Assembly: GCA_000149265.1 (NCBI GenBank)
Contig: CH002082.1
Span: forward strand, 91,795-155,794
Source: Ciona savignyi
Lineage: Eukaryota > Chordata > Ascidiacea > Phlebobranchia > Cionidae
Reading direction: 5' to 3'
Length of the DNA: 64,000 nucleotides
Every line of letters begins with the position of its first letter. Positions within the stretch are counted from its first letter, which is position 1. The position numbers and the translations under genes were made by a program. Of this stretch, positions 1 to 10,969 are shown piece by piece. Below the pieces are notes generated by a model. That model did not search any database. It saw nothing but the letters and a program-made list of their open reading frames with translations, and was not told the DNA's origin.

Positions 1-349
1 ATAAGATTATTATGGAATAATCGCCACAGTTTTTTCAAATTACATTCGAATTGGAATAAATAAATTCCCAAAAACTTTTAAATTAAATTTTAAATTGGAA
101 AGGAAAAAAATCAAAATCAAATTCAGTTCATGTCAAATCAGAATTTGATCTAATGAGCATAAGTATGTTGATACTTCTTGTACCTTGCTACAAAAGGCTG
201 TTGGACAAAGTAATTTTTGGGAAAATTGGAAATTAGATTAGAATTTAAATTAGACCAGAAACATTTCACAGATAATATTAGAATTAGACATTTCGCTCCA
301 ATTAGACTAGAATTCCAGCTATCCAAGTCTGGTGGGGTGGGATACTCAC

Positions 350-1223
350 GCGGAAGTTTGTCAGATAAATATTCCCCGATTTATTCCCCTTGAGGTGTTC
401 GCAGGAATGAGAGAATTTCTTGAAGATCAATTCAACGTCTTCCTTGTCCATCAGCACCCTGCAACGGTGGGTTAATATATATTAGGATATTCATGTTTAT
501 CCCCGTGAATGGAAAACCAAGGGGATTAACACACGGGCAATCGTCAGATCACCTCGCGCCCATCGTCGGGTTATCGGAGCTATTGCAGTGTGTTGTGTAT
601 GATATACACGTTCCTTTAATTTGGTAGAAATCATTAATCCGCTGGGTTCAGGCAATGTCCGTAAAGTGCCTTGCCCAAGGACACAATCGACTAGTTAGCG
701 ACCAGTTTCGCACCTTCAACCTTACGATTGAAAGGCGACGCACTTAACCGTTAGGCCAACGGGCCGGGCAATGACAGTAAAGTGCCTTGCCCTAAGACCC
801 AACCAATGATCTAGTGACCAGTTTTGTATCTATCACCCTTTGGTTGAGAGACGCACTAACCCACAAGCTGGTCGGATGTGAGGTACACAACGTCTATCGC
901 GGTTATATACTTCTGTGGAAAACCCCTCACTTTACAACTACCATCTACGCGGTGCTTGAGCAAAGACAACAAGTTAGTCCAATATAGTAATACAAAGCAT
1001 TCCAAGCTGGAGTATGAATCTTATTATTCTGTTGATACTTCCAACAAACCCCCTCTCTATCAACTACAGCCAACATGGCGCGAAGTACGCCAGCAACTTT
1101 GACCAGGTTTTACGTTTTTAATGAACAAGTGGAACAACTTACATCTCCCCCTGGAACAGCGCCAACCCAGCTCCCACATGTTTGTTTATCGACATTTCAA
1201 TTACTAATTTAAAACTTAGATTT
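350..1223 (-). CDS. wbp2: WBP2-like GRAM-domain gene, 5' two coding exons (partial)
   Basis: Two exons can be read on the minus strand. Exon 1 starts at the ATG at 1195 and ends at 1143 (17 codons plus 2 nt, donor AT|GTAAGT). Exon 2 is 350-458, with acceptor TTGCAG and donor CGC|GTGAGT. The joined frame begins MSINKHVGAG and continues with a VELIF..KG..SGNIYLTNFR pattern. This matches the start of the GRAM domain of WW domain-binding protein 2, whose human form has VELTF..KGTKKGTVYLTPYR at the same place. WBP2 proteins are adaptors and coactivators that bind WW-domain partners such as YAP. The 684-bp intron holds a SINE. The remainder lies beyond the left edge. A pyrimidine-rich 3' splice acceptor (CAG at 1224-1226) lies 28 nt upstream of the ATG. 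Identity rests on 53 residues recognised by eye. Confidence 0.72.
482..768 (-). repeat. tRNA-derived SINE in the WBP2 intron
   Basis: Near full-length copy of the dominant SINE of the window. It has a tRNA-like head with box A (GGTCTAGCGGTTAAGTG-like) and box B (GGTTCGAAACT-like), a body containing GGCAAGGCACTT and CACACTGCAATAGCTCC, and a tail that reads GATAAACATGAATATCCTA on the sense strand. Confidence 0.85.
770..876 (-). repeat. Diverged SINE head fragment
   Basis: Contains only the head region, from the GGCAAGGCACTT block to the tRNA-like start. It abuts the full copy at 482-768. Confidence 0.6.
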
Positions 1224-1243
1224 CTGAAAAAACACAAAAAAAT
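1224..1243 (-). promoter_or_regulatory. Candidate trans-splice acceptor between CXXC1 and WBP2
   Basis: On the minus strand a T-rich run ends in CAG at 1224-1226, 28 nt before the WBP2 ATG and about 165 nt after the CXXC1 stop. I see no partner donor in the short spacer and no AATAAA there. Downstream genes of tunicate operons receive a spliced leader at such sites. A non-coding first exon elsewhere is the alternative. Confidence 0.4.
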
Positions 1244-1389
1244 TCTAATTTGTTCAAAAACACAAAGTTTATAAATTTCAGTGTAAAAATTAGCAGTTGG
1301 GTAGAAACCTACACAAGAGAGACGAATAGGTAGAACTGATCAGATACACAGGTGACTGAATAATGTTCCAAGATATCCACGCATGGTGG

Positions 1390-3075
1390 TTATATCATGA
1401 GGCGATACGCAGGTTTCTTGCTGATGGTCGGTTTGGTCCTCATATCGAGGCAGGATGAGTCGTGCGCGGTGGTTTGGTGGAGAAGCAACGATACCAGCCC
1501 CGCACGACTCGACATCGCAGTCTTGATCCTCCTTTCCTCGTCGAATATCTCATCGATCTTCAACCACTGTCGGATCCTCTGCAGATCAACCTCGGCGCGA
1601 TACATCGTCTCCCACTTGAAGTGTCGAGTGCATTTGCGCTTCGAACATCGACAGAAATCACTCGGTTTCGACGGAGTTTCACGGCCATAGATATCACATG
1701 AGAGCGGACATCCACAGACTTCCGATTCGGACACCTTCGGTTCCTTGGTGTGTTCCGGACACAATATCTGCAGCCGCTTGCAGTAGGTTTGTTGCTGCTC
1801 GTTGTAGACGTCGCAGAACAATCGTTGCGACCCTTCGATCCTGGTGGGGTAGACGGAGCCGAACGACATCTGGGATTCGATCTTGATGTAGCACTTGTCC
1901 ATGTGTTTGATGGCGTTGCGGATGCTCACCGAATGTCCGCACACGACGCAGAAGATCAGCTGATCGATCTCGACCTCTGCATCTTCCTCCTGCTCCTGCC
2001 GATCCACCACCTCCATACTCCTCCCAGTGGTGATGATGCGCTCGAGTCGATGAAACTTCCCCTCGAGCGCTTGCAGCTCGGTCCTCGCTTGCGTCATCCT
2101 CTTCCTGATCCGCTCCAACTCCTGTCTCCCGTTGTCGTTAGCGACGGTTGGCGTGGCGTTCCACTCCTGGATGCGCTGCGGGATGATCTGCAGGAGGCGA
2201 TTCCTCGCGAGCAACCTCCCACACCCCACACTGCAATACTTGGAGCCCACCAACGCAGGTTTCACGCAACGAGGACCAAGACATTGTCGGTTCAAGTCGT
2301 AATCCATCTCGTTAACGTCACACGAGGCATACTGGAGCGCTTGTTTCCTTCTTTTTTCCTTTTTCAACTTTTTCTCGCGTTTCTTGAAACTTTCCTCGAA
2401 ATCTACTTCATGTTTGATCGGTTTCACCCCCCCACTGAACTTATCGTCCAAACATCTGCGCAACCGACACCCCCCCACACCCCCCGCCGCCCCATACTTA
2501 CCACGGTCGAAACAAGTGTCGCACATCCCACAGTCTGCCCTCCGGTGGCAGTTCTCACACTTCCCACACCCCTTAACCCCTCCCCCCATAGATTCCGGAT
2601 CTTTGAACATATGGGGTGCAGGGGAACCCCCCTCCTCGGACGAATGGACGGCAATGTGGGGTTCGTGACTCGATATTTTCCTCGGGGCTGGTTTAGGTGT
2701 CCAAGCTTCATCTTTCTCATATTTCCCACCTTTATCATGTAGATTGGGAGCTGAGAATGATTTGTGAACCTGCGGACTCACCACTGATTCTACTTTCTTC
2801 GATTTTAACTTCTTTTTCTTCAATTTCTCTTTTAAACGCTTTTTCTCTTTTTCTTCTTTTTTCTTGGATTTCCTGTACTTCGTTTTCAACGATGGATCTT
2901 TCACTTGGCAGGATTTGCAGTAGAAATATTTGATATATTTTGCTTCTTTCTCGCTGATTTTGATACAATTCCCGTGAAACCACTCTTCGCATTGGTCGCA
3001 CATTATCATGAATCGGTCAATATCGCTGGAACGACAAATACAGTACAACACGTCATCATCGTCGTCGTCATCCAT
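1390..3075 (-). CDS. cxxc1: CXXC finger protein 1 (CFP1), single exon
   Basis: 561-aa homologue of CFP1, the chromatin-targeting subunit of the SET1/COMPASS H3K4 methyltransferase. In order: an acidic start (MDDDDDDDV); a PHD finger at about residues 10-57 (CICRSSDIDRFMIMCDQC, then WFHGNC and FYCKSC); a long Lys/Glu tract; a CXXC zinc finger at about 170-210 (CGKCENC, CGMCDTC, CRLRRC); a second basic stretch; and the conserved CFP1 C-terminal region with CLGPRCVKPA, a coiled coil at about 310-350, SFGSVYPTRIEG and AEVDLQRIRQW. The human protein is 656 aa, so this form is shorter, mainly between domains. The CXXC loop that reads CpG in vertebrate CFP1 is altered (see findings). No introns are present. 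The ATG at 3075 is the first in frame. WBP2 follows on the same strand. Confidence 0.93.
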   Translation of the reverse strand: MDDDDDDDVLYCICRSSDIDRFMIMCDQCEEWFHGNCIKISEKEAKYIKYFYCKSCQVKDPSLKTKYRKSKKKEEKEKKRLKEKLKKKKLKSKKVESVVSPQVHKSFSAPNLHDKGGKYEKDEAWTPKPAPRKISSHEPHIAVHSSEEGGSPAPHMFKDPESMGGGVKGCGKCENCHRRADCGMCDTCFDRGKYGAAGGVGGCRLRRCLDDKFSGGVKPIKHEVDFEESFKKREKKLKKEKRRKQALQYASCDVNEMDYDLNRQCLGPRCVKPALVGSKYCSVGCGRLLARNRLLQIIPQRIQEWNATPTVANDNGRQELERIRKRMTQARTELQALEGKFHRLERIITTGRSMEVVDRQEQEEDAEVEIDQLIFCVVCGHSVSIRNAIKHMDKCYIKIESQMSFGSVYPTRIEGSQRLFCDVYNEQQQTYCKRLQILCPEHTKEPKVSESEVCGCPLSCDIYGRETPSKPSDFCRCSKRKCTRHFKWETMYRAEVDLQRIRQWLKIDEIFDEERRIKTAMSSRAGLVSLLLHQTTAHDSSCLDMRTKPTISKKPAYRLMI

Positions 3076-4712
3076 GATTATACAATTTTGTCACCAAACT
3101 TGATAAATTTCGTCGAAATCCCCCAAATATCAACAAAGCAGCAAATTATGCTTCACGCTCAAGTGATTGTTTATTATCACATGATTAACATAGAAATCCA
3201 ATAACACTTAGTTTAAAGGGGATATATTTTTGTCTGTGCCGAGGTATAGAGCAGGGGTCGGCAACCTTTTGACTGTGCCAGTTAATTCATAATATTACAA
3301 TGAAATCCATTTCGAGTGCCAACCATTGTTATGTACGGTTTGCATATACCTTCTTCGACTTTGTGGCAACTTTCGATGTTTGATGGTGCGTACACGTCAA
3401 ATCACGCGGCAAGCTATTTTTCGTGCCACAGGATTATATACTCTTGGGGACCGGCCTATTGAAGGCTTAAAAAACGACTAAAATAAATATATATACTGTA
3501 TTTATATTTTGCTCTGTTTTTTTGTTCATTTGGCCAATAATTTGTTTTTCTACGACCATAATAAGAGCGCTTGTTCAACCGGAAATTGAAGTGTTTGGCG
3601 TAAATACAAACCCCACTCATACGACATTGCCACGTAGAATATTGTTTTCCAGGTTTGGGAAAGAAAGGTCGTTGTAACATTTTCTGCGTGATGTCGTTAG
3701 CATATTTCGTTACCACAGCTATTGCAGTGTGTTGTATATGAATAACACATTCCTTTAATTTAGTAGAAGCCATTAATCCGCTGGGTTTATGCAATGTCCG
3801 TAAAGTGCCTTGCCCAAAGATATGTAGGGAGCCGTTGCAGGTCGCATTATTGTAGTTGATTGTTCCTTGTAGGCCCCAAGTATTCCCAACGCGCTATCTC
3901 GACTATCAGAGGTGCACTAATTAATTGAGGTTTTCTGCGTTAACGTCCTCGACTTGACTACTGTCTTCTGTGGTTCGTCGATCAACGCCTCAGTAGTTTA
4001 ATAACATCAATTGTATTGAGCAATTGAGGCGATTAACTTAGTACCAGTTACGAGTTAAATCGTTAGATGTTGCAACGATATAGATTCCAGATAAACTCTC
4101 AGTATCAACACATACAAGATGTTGCTTCATGCGTTAGGACTCCCTCGAGCAAAAGTAAAATAAACTTATATAGGCAAAGTATCCGACAGCTGCGGTAATA
4201 ATCGTAAACCTAATAATAATATTTCAGTGATGACACATTGTCAGCGCAAATGCCAGCTGCTAGGATCGTAAATCTTATGTAAACACATGAGTTCGCTACA
4301 GATACAACCGACTAGAGAGCGACCGGTTTCGAACCTATAACCCTTCGGCTGAAAGGCAACGCACTAACCCACTAGACCAGAAATCATCAAATTGTTTTAT
4401 TCTTGCCCACCGGGTGTTATTGAATATTGACATGTTGCAATACTAAATAGCGACGTCACAGCTAAATTATGATGTCACAGCTTCAGTTGGCCCATTTTTT
4501 AAAACCAGTAGCTTAATGTTTCCCATTTCTTAGTTTAATAGTTTTTTTTATCAACAATGACAAACTACCCTGTATATGAGATGGCGTCTCTTATTACTTG
4601 CTTCGCCAGTCCAAGAATAAAATAATTTCGGCCCCTGATTCAATAAGTGCGCCCACTGTTGCAGTAGACCTATCGGACTTAGAGTTGCTACATCGCCCGA
4701 CTCAGGCTGGTA
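3076..4712. other. Intergenic DNA left of the array
   Basis: No gene recognised. 3712-3818 is a SINE fragment on the minus strand. From about 3810 the sequence matches 28310 onward, which marks the left limit of one duplicated segment. 4296-4382 is a diverged SINE head (minus). Confidence 0.6.
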
Positions 4713-5005
4713 TAGGATAGGATATTCATGTTTATCCCCGTGAATGGGAAATCCAAGGGGGTTAACACACGGGCAATCGTCAGATCACCTCGCGCCCATC
4801 GTCGGGTTAGCAGAGCTATTGCAGTGTGTTGTGTATGATTCACATGTTCCTTAATATTAGTAGAACCCATTAATCCGCTGGGTTCAGGCAATATCAGTTA
4901 AATGGCTTGCCCAAGGACACAACCGACTAGCTAGCGACCAGTTTCGCACCTGCAACCTTTCGATTGAAAGGCGATGCACTTAACCGCTACACCAACGGGC
5001 CGGAC
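4713..5005 (-). repeat. SINE, near full length
   Basis: Same family as 482-768, with the GGATAGGATATTCATG-like tail at the left and the tRNA-like head at the right. The paralogous segment has a SINE at the same place (29209-29502), so this insertion predates the duplication. Confidence 0.85.
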
Positions 5006-6800
5006 TGCAAATACCTTGCTCAGCAAGTTTGTATATGTGCCTGTGCTTGGCACTTAATCTGGTTGAACCCTACAGCTAATAGTACAATAGGTGACTCCGG
5101 TAACCCGCGATCCGACAACTTCACGAAAGGTTGGATTTGTTATTACTTGCGAACATGACAATACGCGGATATGATGTTCAGTATATCCGGGGAACACTTT
5201 ATAAACACCAAACTTGAACAGCGGCCAGCATAAGACAGCATGGTTGTATGTAGGGAAAGGCAGTTCTGGGACGTTAAAGCCTGCGGCCATGTTAAAGCGG
5301 ATTTGTAGGGGGAAGTCATATGGAATAATATTTTCGTTCAAATACAAAAACCATTTGTCTAATAAAGGTAAAAAATCCAGAACTCAAGCGTCGAATAAAT
5401 GTTTTTCGTTCATGACATTGAAACAGTGTTTCCCAACCTTTTTTGGTGCTGTACTAATCCCCAGACAGTCCAGGTCTTTGTGGAGTAAAGTGCAACAAGG
5501 GAGGCCACTGCACACCGAGTATGTTTGGTTGGTCAGGAAAAGAAATAAGAATTGCGAGCACAAATACATTATAGTTTTGTTGTGACGCAATAAACGATTA
5601 TTACATTCCACTCCCCCGGAAAGCACAAACTACGTCACTCGCTATTCCACTATTTCCGCCATATTAGAAATCAAAGCGTGCGCCATGAATAGAAAAGTTT
5701 CAATGCATTATAGTAGCCTATATTTGGTTATAAAGTGTTGCCATTGTTTAATAAAATCATAGGGTACTATTATAAGCATGGTATTGTATAAGTTCTCTGT
5801 AATAGAATAGTATACTATATAACTATAAAACCATAGAGACTACATTAACAAAATAATAAGCGTTATCGCATGGCGCCACTAGTGACAAAGCGTTACCATT
5901 GACAACGATGTAATACTTCCTCATTTTGACTCACAGGTTTCGTGAACAAGTTAGTTTAATTGAGATTCTCTTACAGGTTTTAAACAGTTTGTAGCGCAAT
6001 GATGACTTAGTATTTAGTTACCATAGATTACTATAAGTTTTGGGACGCCATATATAATAAGATAAACGTAAACTAATGCTAATACATTGATACAGGTGAA
6101 TATAAATCGCAAATAGCTTTGCGAGGTTTGTGGCAAGTTCATATCAAAGTATTATAAGATACCAACCACAACAGATAGCGAAATATTAAAATGAGAAATG
6201 TTTTGATTCATCTGCATTGAGTTTAGGAACCCGGGAAGCCATTACTTTGCCAACATATGCAGATGAGGAACATTCTGTTATGTTGGATAATTGTAGCCAG
6301 GATGAAATGGTACAAACAATTACACTTAATATATTTCAAACGATTAGAGTATCCATCTTGCTGAATAGGAAGGTGTAAGTGGTCAACATAATTTGGTATA
6401 ATAACAGAAGTGACGTAGTAAAAATTGATGTTTTAAGTGTTTGGAGATTAATATAAGGATTATATTCATTTATTGCCAAACTAAATGATCAGAATAACTC
6501 ACCAGCCATGCTACAAAGTATAACAGGACATCAGAAGATGTAATGGAATATATAGAGGAAACTTTGATATTCATTTCAGCTTGATATTCAAAAAAAGACG
6601 GGAAAGACACATAAGTCACTTTAACCGTTTTAAGGACAATCTCTGGAAACCCAACTACATTTGTGGCCAGTCTGCATTAACCATCTATACGAGCACAAAG
6701 AAAGTATCATTATGAGATATATCATAAATAAGCTATGGACTTAATATTACAACAAATGTCACAGATTAGATATTTATATTAACTGCTATATCTGTTGTTT
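5006..6800. repeat. Duplicon linker, copy upstream of K1
   Basis: Non-coding block shared with 11180-13380, 29510-30645, 40608-41930 and 48430-50280. Recognisable markers are TTTCCCAACCTTTTTTGG, ACCATAGAGACTACATTAAC and GTTTAGGAACCCGGGAAGC. The first marker resembles the terminus of some hAT elements, but I could not define a complete element. Confidence 0.6.
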
Positions 6801-7128
6801 TAACCACAGGTGGAATTTCATTTTAGGTTTTTTATTTTTCCACTTAAATCTCATTAAGCCGACTCCCCCCTAAGTACTGGGTCGTGCTCGCACACTTTTA
6901 CTCAAGGTTTTAATTTTATTATTTTTTAATTTAAAATTTTCTGTTGCAATTTCTTTTTATTTTGGTTGACGTAAGGTTTACCGGCCATCATTTTTTCCAT
7001 TGTCATGTGTATTCACTGACGGGTTTTAACTACTGGAATTTTTCCATTTTATCCTTTCTCCTTGACTTAAAATAACAATGTCATTGTTATTTAATGTAAC
7101 GAAAGAGCGAAAAAATAAACTAAACTAA
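6800..7128 (+). repeat. Non-LTR retrotransposon 3'-end fragment
   Basis: Ends in GCGAAAAAATAAACTAAAC. Closely related copies are at 50810-51150 and 59215-59325, with a shorter one at 20530-20610. Its left part (GGTTTTTTATTTTTCCACTT, then AAGCCGACTCCCCC) resembles the 3' terminus of the LINE at 22772-28300, which suggests a shared 3' tail. Confidence 0.5.
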
Positions 7129-7259
7129 GTACCGGTGCGTAACTTGTATGCCTTAAGACCTCTATGTTAATATGCAGAATCACACAGACAACTACGACTT
7201 TATTCATCAAAATTTCTGGAATAATTAATATTTCTTAGTGATTTTTTTGTCCTGTGATA

Positions 7260-8863
7260 ATGGCTGCAAATAACTTGAATGAGAAAGAATATAGAAGCGA
7301 TCACGAGGTCGGTTTACTTCACAATCTAAACAGTTTACGTGAAGAAAGGATACTTTGTGATGTCACATTCAATGCGGAAGGTGGAGAAGTATCAGCTCAC
7401 AGAAGTATTCTTGCCGCGTTTTCCGAATATTACAGAGCCATGTTCACATCCAAGTGCAAAGAAGGCTGTACAGATGATGGTGTCAAAGTTGTTGGAATTA
7501 CAGCTTTGATACTTAACCTGATCATAAGCTTCATTTACACTGCAAAGATCACAATCAACAGTGAAACGGTTTATCAACTGTACGAGGCGGCCGATATGTT
7601 GCAAATCAAATATGTGAAAGATTATTGTGTTGGCTTTCTTAAAGACACACTTGAAGTTGGGAACTGTTTAATCGTTCGGACATTTGCACAAATGTACAAT
7701 ATTCCTGAGTTGGTGACACATTGTGACAATTTCTTCTTAGACAACTTAGAGTTGGTTTCAAATGGACTGGACTTTAAAGATTTGAATCCGGATGAAGCTG
7801 AAGCTCTTATAAGAATGACAAAGACATCGGATTCTTCAAGTGAAGAGATGATTTTCAGAAGCATCATGAATTGGGTTAAACACGATCTTGAAAATCGACA
7901 ACAATTCTTTGAACGCTTGTTTCAACTGATTGACATCAAGAAATTACCAACTTCCTTCCTTAAAATGATTAAAAAAACTGAGTGGACTTGGATGAGAAAA
8001 TGTGAAACTTTCGTTGATGTGATTGTGGCTGAATTGACCAAACGTAGTGAAAACCAACCAGTAGAAGGAGCTAGAGCAGTAGTGATTCCATCCCAATTCC
8101 TGGTTGTGGGTGGTTTAGATGCAAGCAAACTTGTCAGTATTTACGATGTTGTTGGGAAACATTGGAGAAATATTGCGTCTACCTTGGAGAAAAGATGTGG
8201 TTCAACCAGTGTGAAGATAAACAACCATGTTTATACGGCTGGTGGTGATGGCTGGCCTGCTACGGATTCTGTTGAGCGGTTGGACTTGGAGAAAATTAAT
8301 GCTGGTTGGCACAAGGTGGCATCTATAAATGAGAATCGAAAGTTCGCAGCATCTGCTGTGTTAATTGATCAAATGTTTACTGTGGGAGGTAGGAATGATG
8401 AGTTTTTATCATCTGCCGAAGTTTAAAACCCAGTGGTGGATGCATGGACTAATATTGCTCCAATGGAAACTAATCGACGTGATCATGCTCTTGTTTCATA
8501 TGATGGTCGTTTATATGCGTTTGGTGGATATAATGGGAATCATTAAAATGGGAAAAGTTAACTTCTATGAAAGAGAACAGAGCTGGACTGTGTGGGGTTG
8601 TTTGCAATGGTGAGATTAACGCCATTGGTTGTGATACGGTCGAACGATACAATTTTCGAACCAATTCCTGGAGGTCGGCCAGCAGATTGAACTACAAGCG
8701 ACATTATGCTTCCGCTTGCGTTGTGAATGGGAAGATATATGTCGTTGGAGGTAGTGGTGAATCCAGCACCTCAGTGGAGGTTTATGATCCAACAATCAAT
8801 GAATGGAAGATTGAAACCAACATGGAGATACCAAGATGTCATTCATCAGTTGTAGCTTTGTAA
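7260..8863 (+). pseudogene. K1: KLHL-type BTB-BACK-Kelch pseudogene
   Basis: First member of the array. It aligns with the intact copies from the ATG at 7260 to the shared stop at 8861-8863. The BTB, BACK and first Kelch blades are open for 388 codons. A TAC codon of the third blade has then become TAA (8424-8426). About 40 bp are missing near 8550 in blade 3/4, which shifts the frame, and a further small deletion lies near 8630. The last two blades (from about 8567) are again readable. Blades 1 and 2 have the same loop residues as K2 (LDASK, KRCG), while later loops are its own. The upstream block and AG acceptor are retained, so it may still be transcribed. Confidence 0.9.
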
Positions 8864-9265
8864 GCGATATCTACAACCAAGCCACCAAGATTACATTGCA
8901 AATAATTCAACTATTTTGTTCACAATTACATTCAGTTAATCTTACAGGATTTGATATTTCAGACTTATCCAATTATGTGAATTCCAATTTAAATATGTCA
9001 CATGTTAACAACTAGATACGCTGTACATCATACAGTTACTTGAATTTATTTTACAACAGTTTTACCTATTTGTGCTTTATATATATAATACACTGTGATT
9101 ACCATCAAAATTATGCTTAATAAGTCATATTGTTTTAATATCCTTATATTTCTGCTGAGATTCAACTAACACAATTATTCCGTATAACATGCTTGTAAAG
9201 AACATGCAAAACATGTGGTAGCTCTTTGGGGGAATTACCAATGCTGTTCTAATGTCATATCGTAA
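8864..9265 (+). other. Shared 3' flank of K1
   Basis: Conserved in all six units, beginning GCGATATCTACAACCAAGCC just after the stop. No canonical AATAAA lies close to the stop. No other gene seen. Confidence 0.55.
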
Positions 9266-9515
9266 GACCGGTTGGCCTGCGGTTTAATGCGTTTCAATCG
9301 AAAGGTTGCAGGTGCGAAACTGGTCGCTAGCTAGTGGGTTGTGTCCTGGGCAAGGCACTTTACGGACATTGCCTGAAACCAGCGGATTAATGGGTTCTAT
9401 TAAATTGAAGGCACGTGTCTATCATATACAACACACTGCAATAGCTCCGGTAACCCGACGGTGGGCACGAGGTGATCTGACGATTGCCCGTGTGTTAACC
9501 CCATTGAATTTCCCA
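9266..9515 (+). repeat. SINE (diverged head)
   Basis: Plus-strand copy located between the kelch 3' flank and the asparagine synthetase 3' flank, corresponding to 16620-16910 in the next unit. Confidence 0.75.
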
Positions 9516-10113
9516 TTATTTTCTTTGTGTAGTTTGAGCAGCCATGTTGGGCAGCTCACACCGCACAGTTGTCCTTGTGGTCGGAATCGGCTTCACTACC
9601 GCACCAGACTCGATGATTCCTGTCTAATCTGCTTCCTCACAAACTGGCATGACGTCACATATTGGCGGGATCGCCAGAATTAGTTAAACTGTGTATTTTG
9701 TAAAATGTCAATCAATCAAGAATAAAATTCCCTTTCGTGGAGTCGTCGGATCGCGAGAGTCATATCAGCTAAACACGGTTAGCTAGGAAATCGTCAGGCT
9801 AGATCAAGTGCCAGACATAAGCACAAATTAAACTAAAATTCACGAAGTCCTACAGAATATTACATTGTGTTGTCACCACCAACCGGAAGATTGCGGATTC
9901 GAAACCAGACCATTCCTGTTTCATTCCGTCACCCAGGTAGACATTAAACGCGCAATAAATACCTTTGCATCACACATTTACATTCTACTGGCTTATAGTT
10001 GGTCTGTGGCCACGAGACATAACTTCATTCAATTTTACATTTTATTGTTATATGGTTCCTTCGATTCGAAGGGAACACATATTGATTTTGCTCCGTGTTT
10101 TTAATCTCTCATT

Positions 10114-10969
10114 TCACTCCTCGTCGTTCTGGTAATGCGCCAACACCCTCGCGCTTGGTTCGTCACTTCCGGTCCACCTCGGCAACCACTGGTATGGAAT
10201 CAACTTGGAGAGTTTCGATCCGAACTTCGATTCGAATGTTCGTCGGTAGAACAAAGCTTCCTTCGTACGTGGGGTGTGGAAGGGGTAATTCTCCCTCGCT
10301 TTATCGAGCTCTTCATCGCTGATCTGGGTTATATACGTATATTCACCTCATGCCCACAGTCGAGCTATCCAACCCACCCTGCTATCGATGTGTTCCTGCA
10401 ATATCTCGAACCAGGATCTCTTCTTGGATGTCACTCCATCGCTGAATGCCTCCTTCCTCCTCCATAAGATCTCGGTCGGGATGAGGTTCGTTCCATCGAA
10501 CGAGGATCGGAGAAGATGTTTCTCAACTCCATTCTGCACATGACGTCATTGGAGAGTTACCACACGGGCAATCGTCGGATTACCTCGCGCCCACCGTCGG
10601 GTTACCGAAGCTATTGCAGTGTGTTGTGTATGAATCACACGTTCATTCAATTGAGTAGAACCCACCATTAGCAGGGTTTAGCCTATGTCCGTTATATGCC
10701 TTGCCCAAGGACACAACCGACTAGCTAGCAACAAGTTTCGAATCTGCAACCTTTCGATTGACAGGCAACGCACTAACCCACCCAGCTAACCAGCCAACAA
10801 TATTGACCACACAGTCACCCCTTGCCCCACCATACACGCTCACCTGAGGCATTCTCTTGCTGGCAGGCAGGGATAGGAAATACGAAACGAACGCGTGATC
10901 AACCCATGCGCGGCAGTCGAGCGATCCGTACGAAGCACATCGAATAAATAAAGATCCGTTAGTAACCGT
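10114..10969 (-). pseudogene. Asparagine synthetase 3' fragment 1 (exons 9-11)
   Basis: Copies of only the last three exons of the gene at 55432-58856: exon 11 at 10114-10323, exon 10 at 10378-10533, and exon 9 at 10844-10969. Exon 9 is 126 nt instead of 148, because 22 bp are missing in the segment coding for the VRAPFLDH region, which breaks the frame. Exons 10 and 11 are open and keep their splice sites. No exons 1-8, no glutaminase domain and no promoter are present, so this is a duplication by-product. A SINE lies in the intron between exons 10 and 9, as in the parent. Confidence 0.88.
10561..10794 (-). repeat. SINE inside asparagine synthetase fragment 1
   Basis: Lacks the 3' tail. The same intronic insertion is found at 38502-38738, 47109-47338 and 55878-56106, so it was present in the parent intron before the array expanded. 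Confidence 0.75.

Noticed and set aside
1750-2742. 330-codon plus-strand frame opposite CXXC1
   Set aside because: It mirrors the GC-rich CXXC1 code on the other strand and resembles no protein.
5384-5626. 80-codon frame repeated in the linkers (also near 11463, 29911 and 40764)
   Set aside because: Copies carry stops and frameshifts, and the sequence is repeat-derived (TTTCCCAACCTTTTTTGG). Conservation is due to recent duplication.
10135-10467. 110-codon plus-strand frames repeated in each unit (also near 18064, 38076 and 55453)
   Set aside because: They lie antisense to asparagine synthetase exons 10-11 and are conserved only because those exons are.
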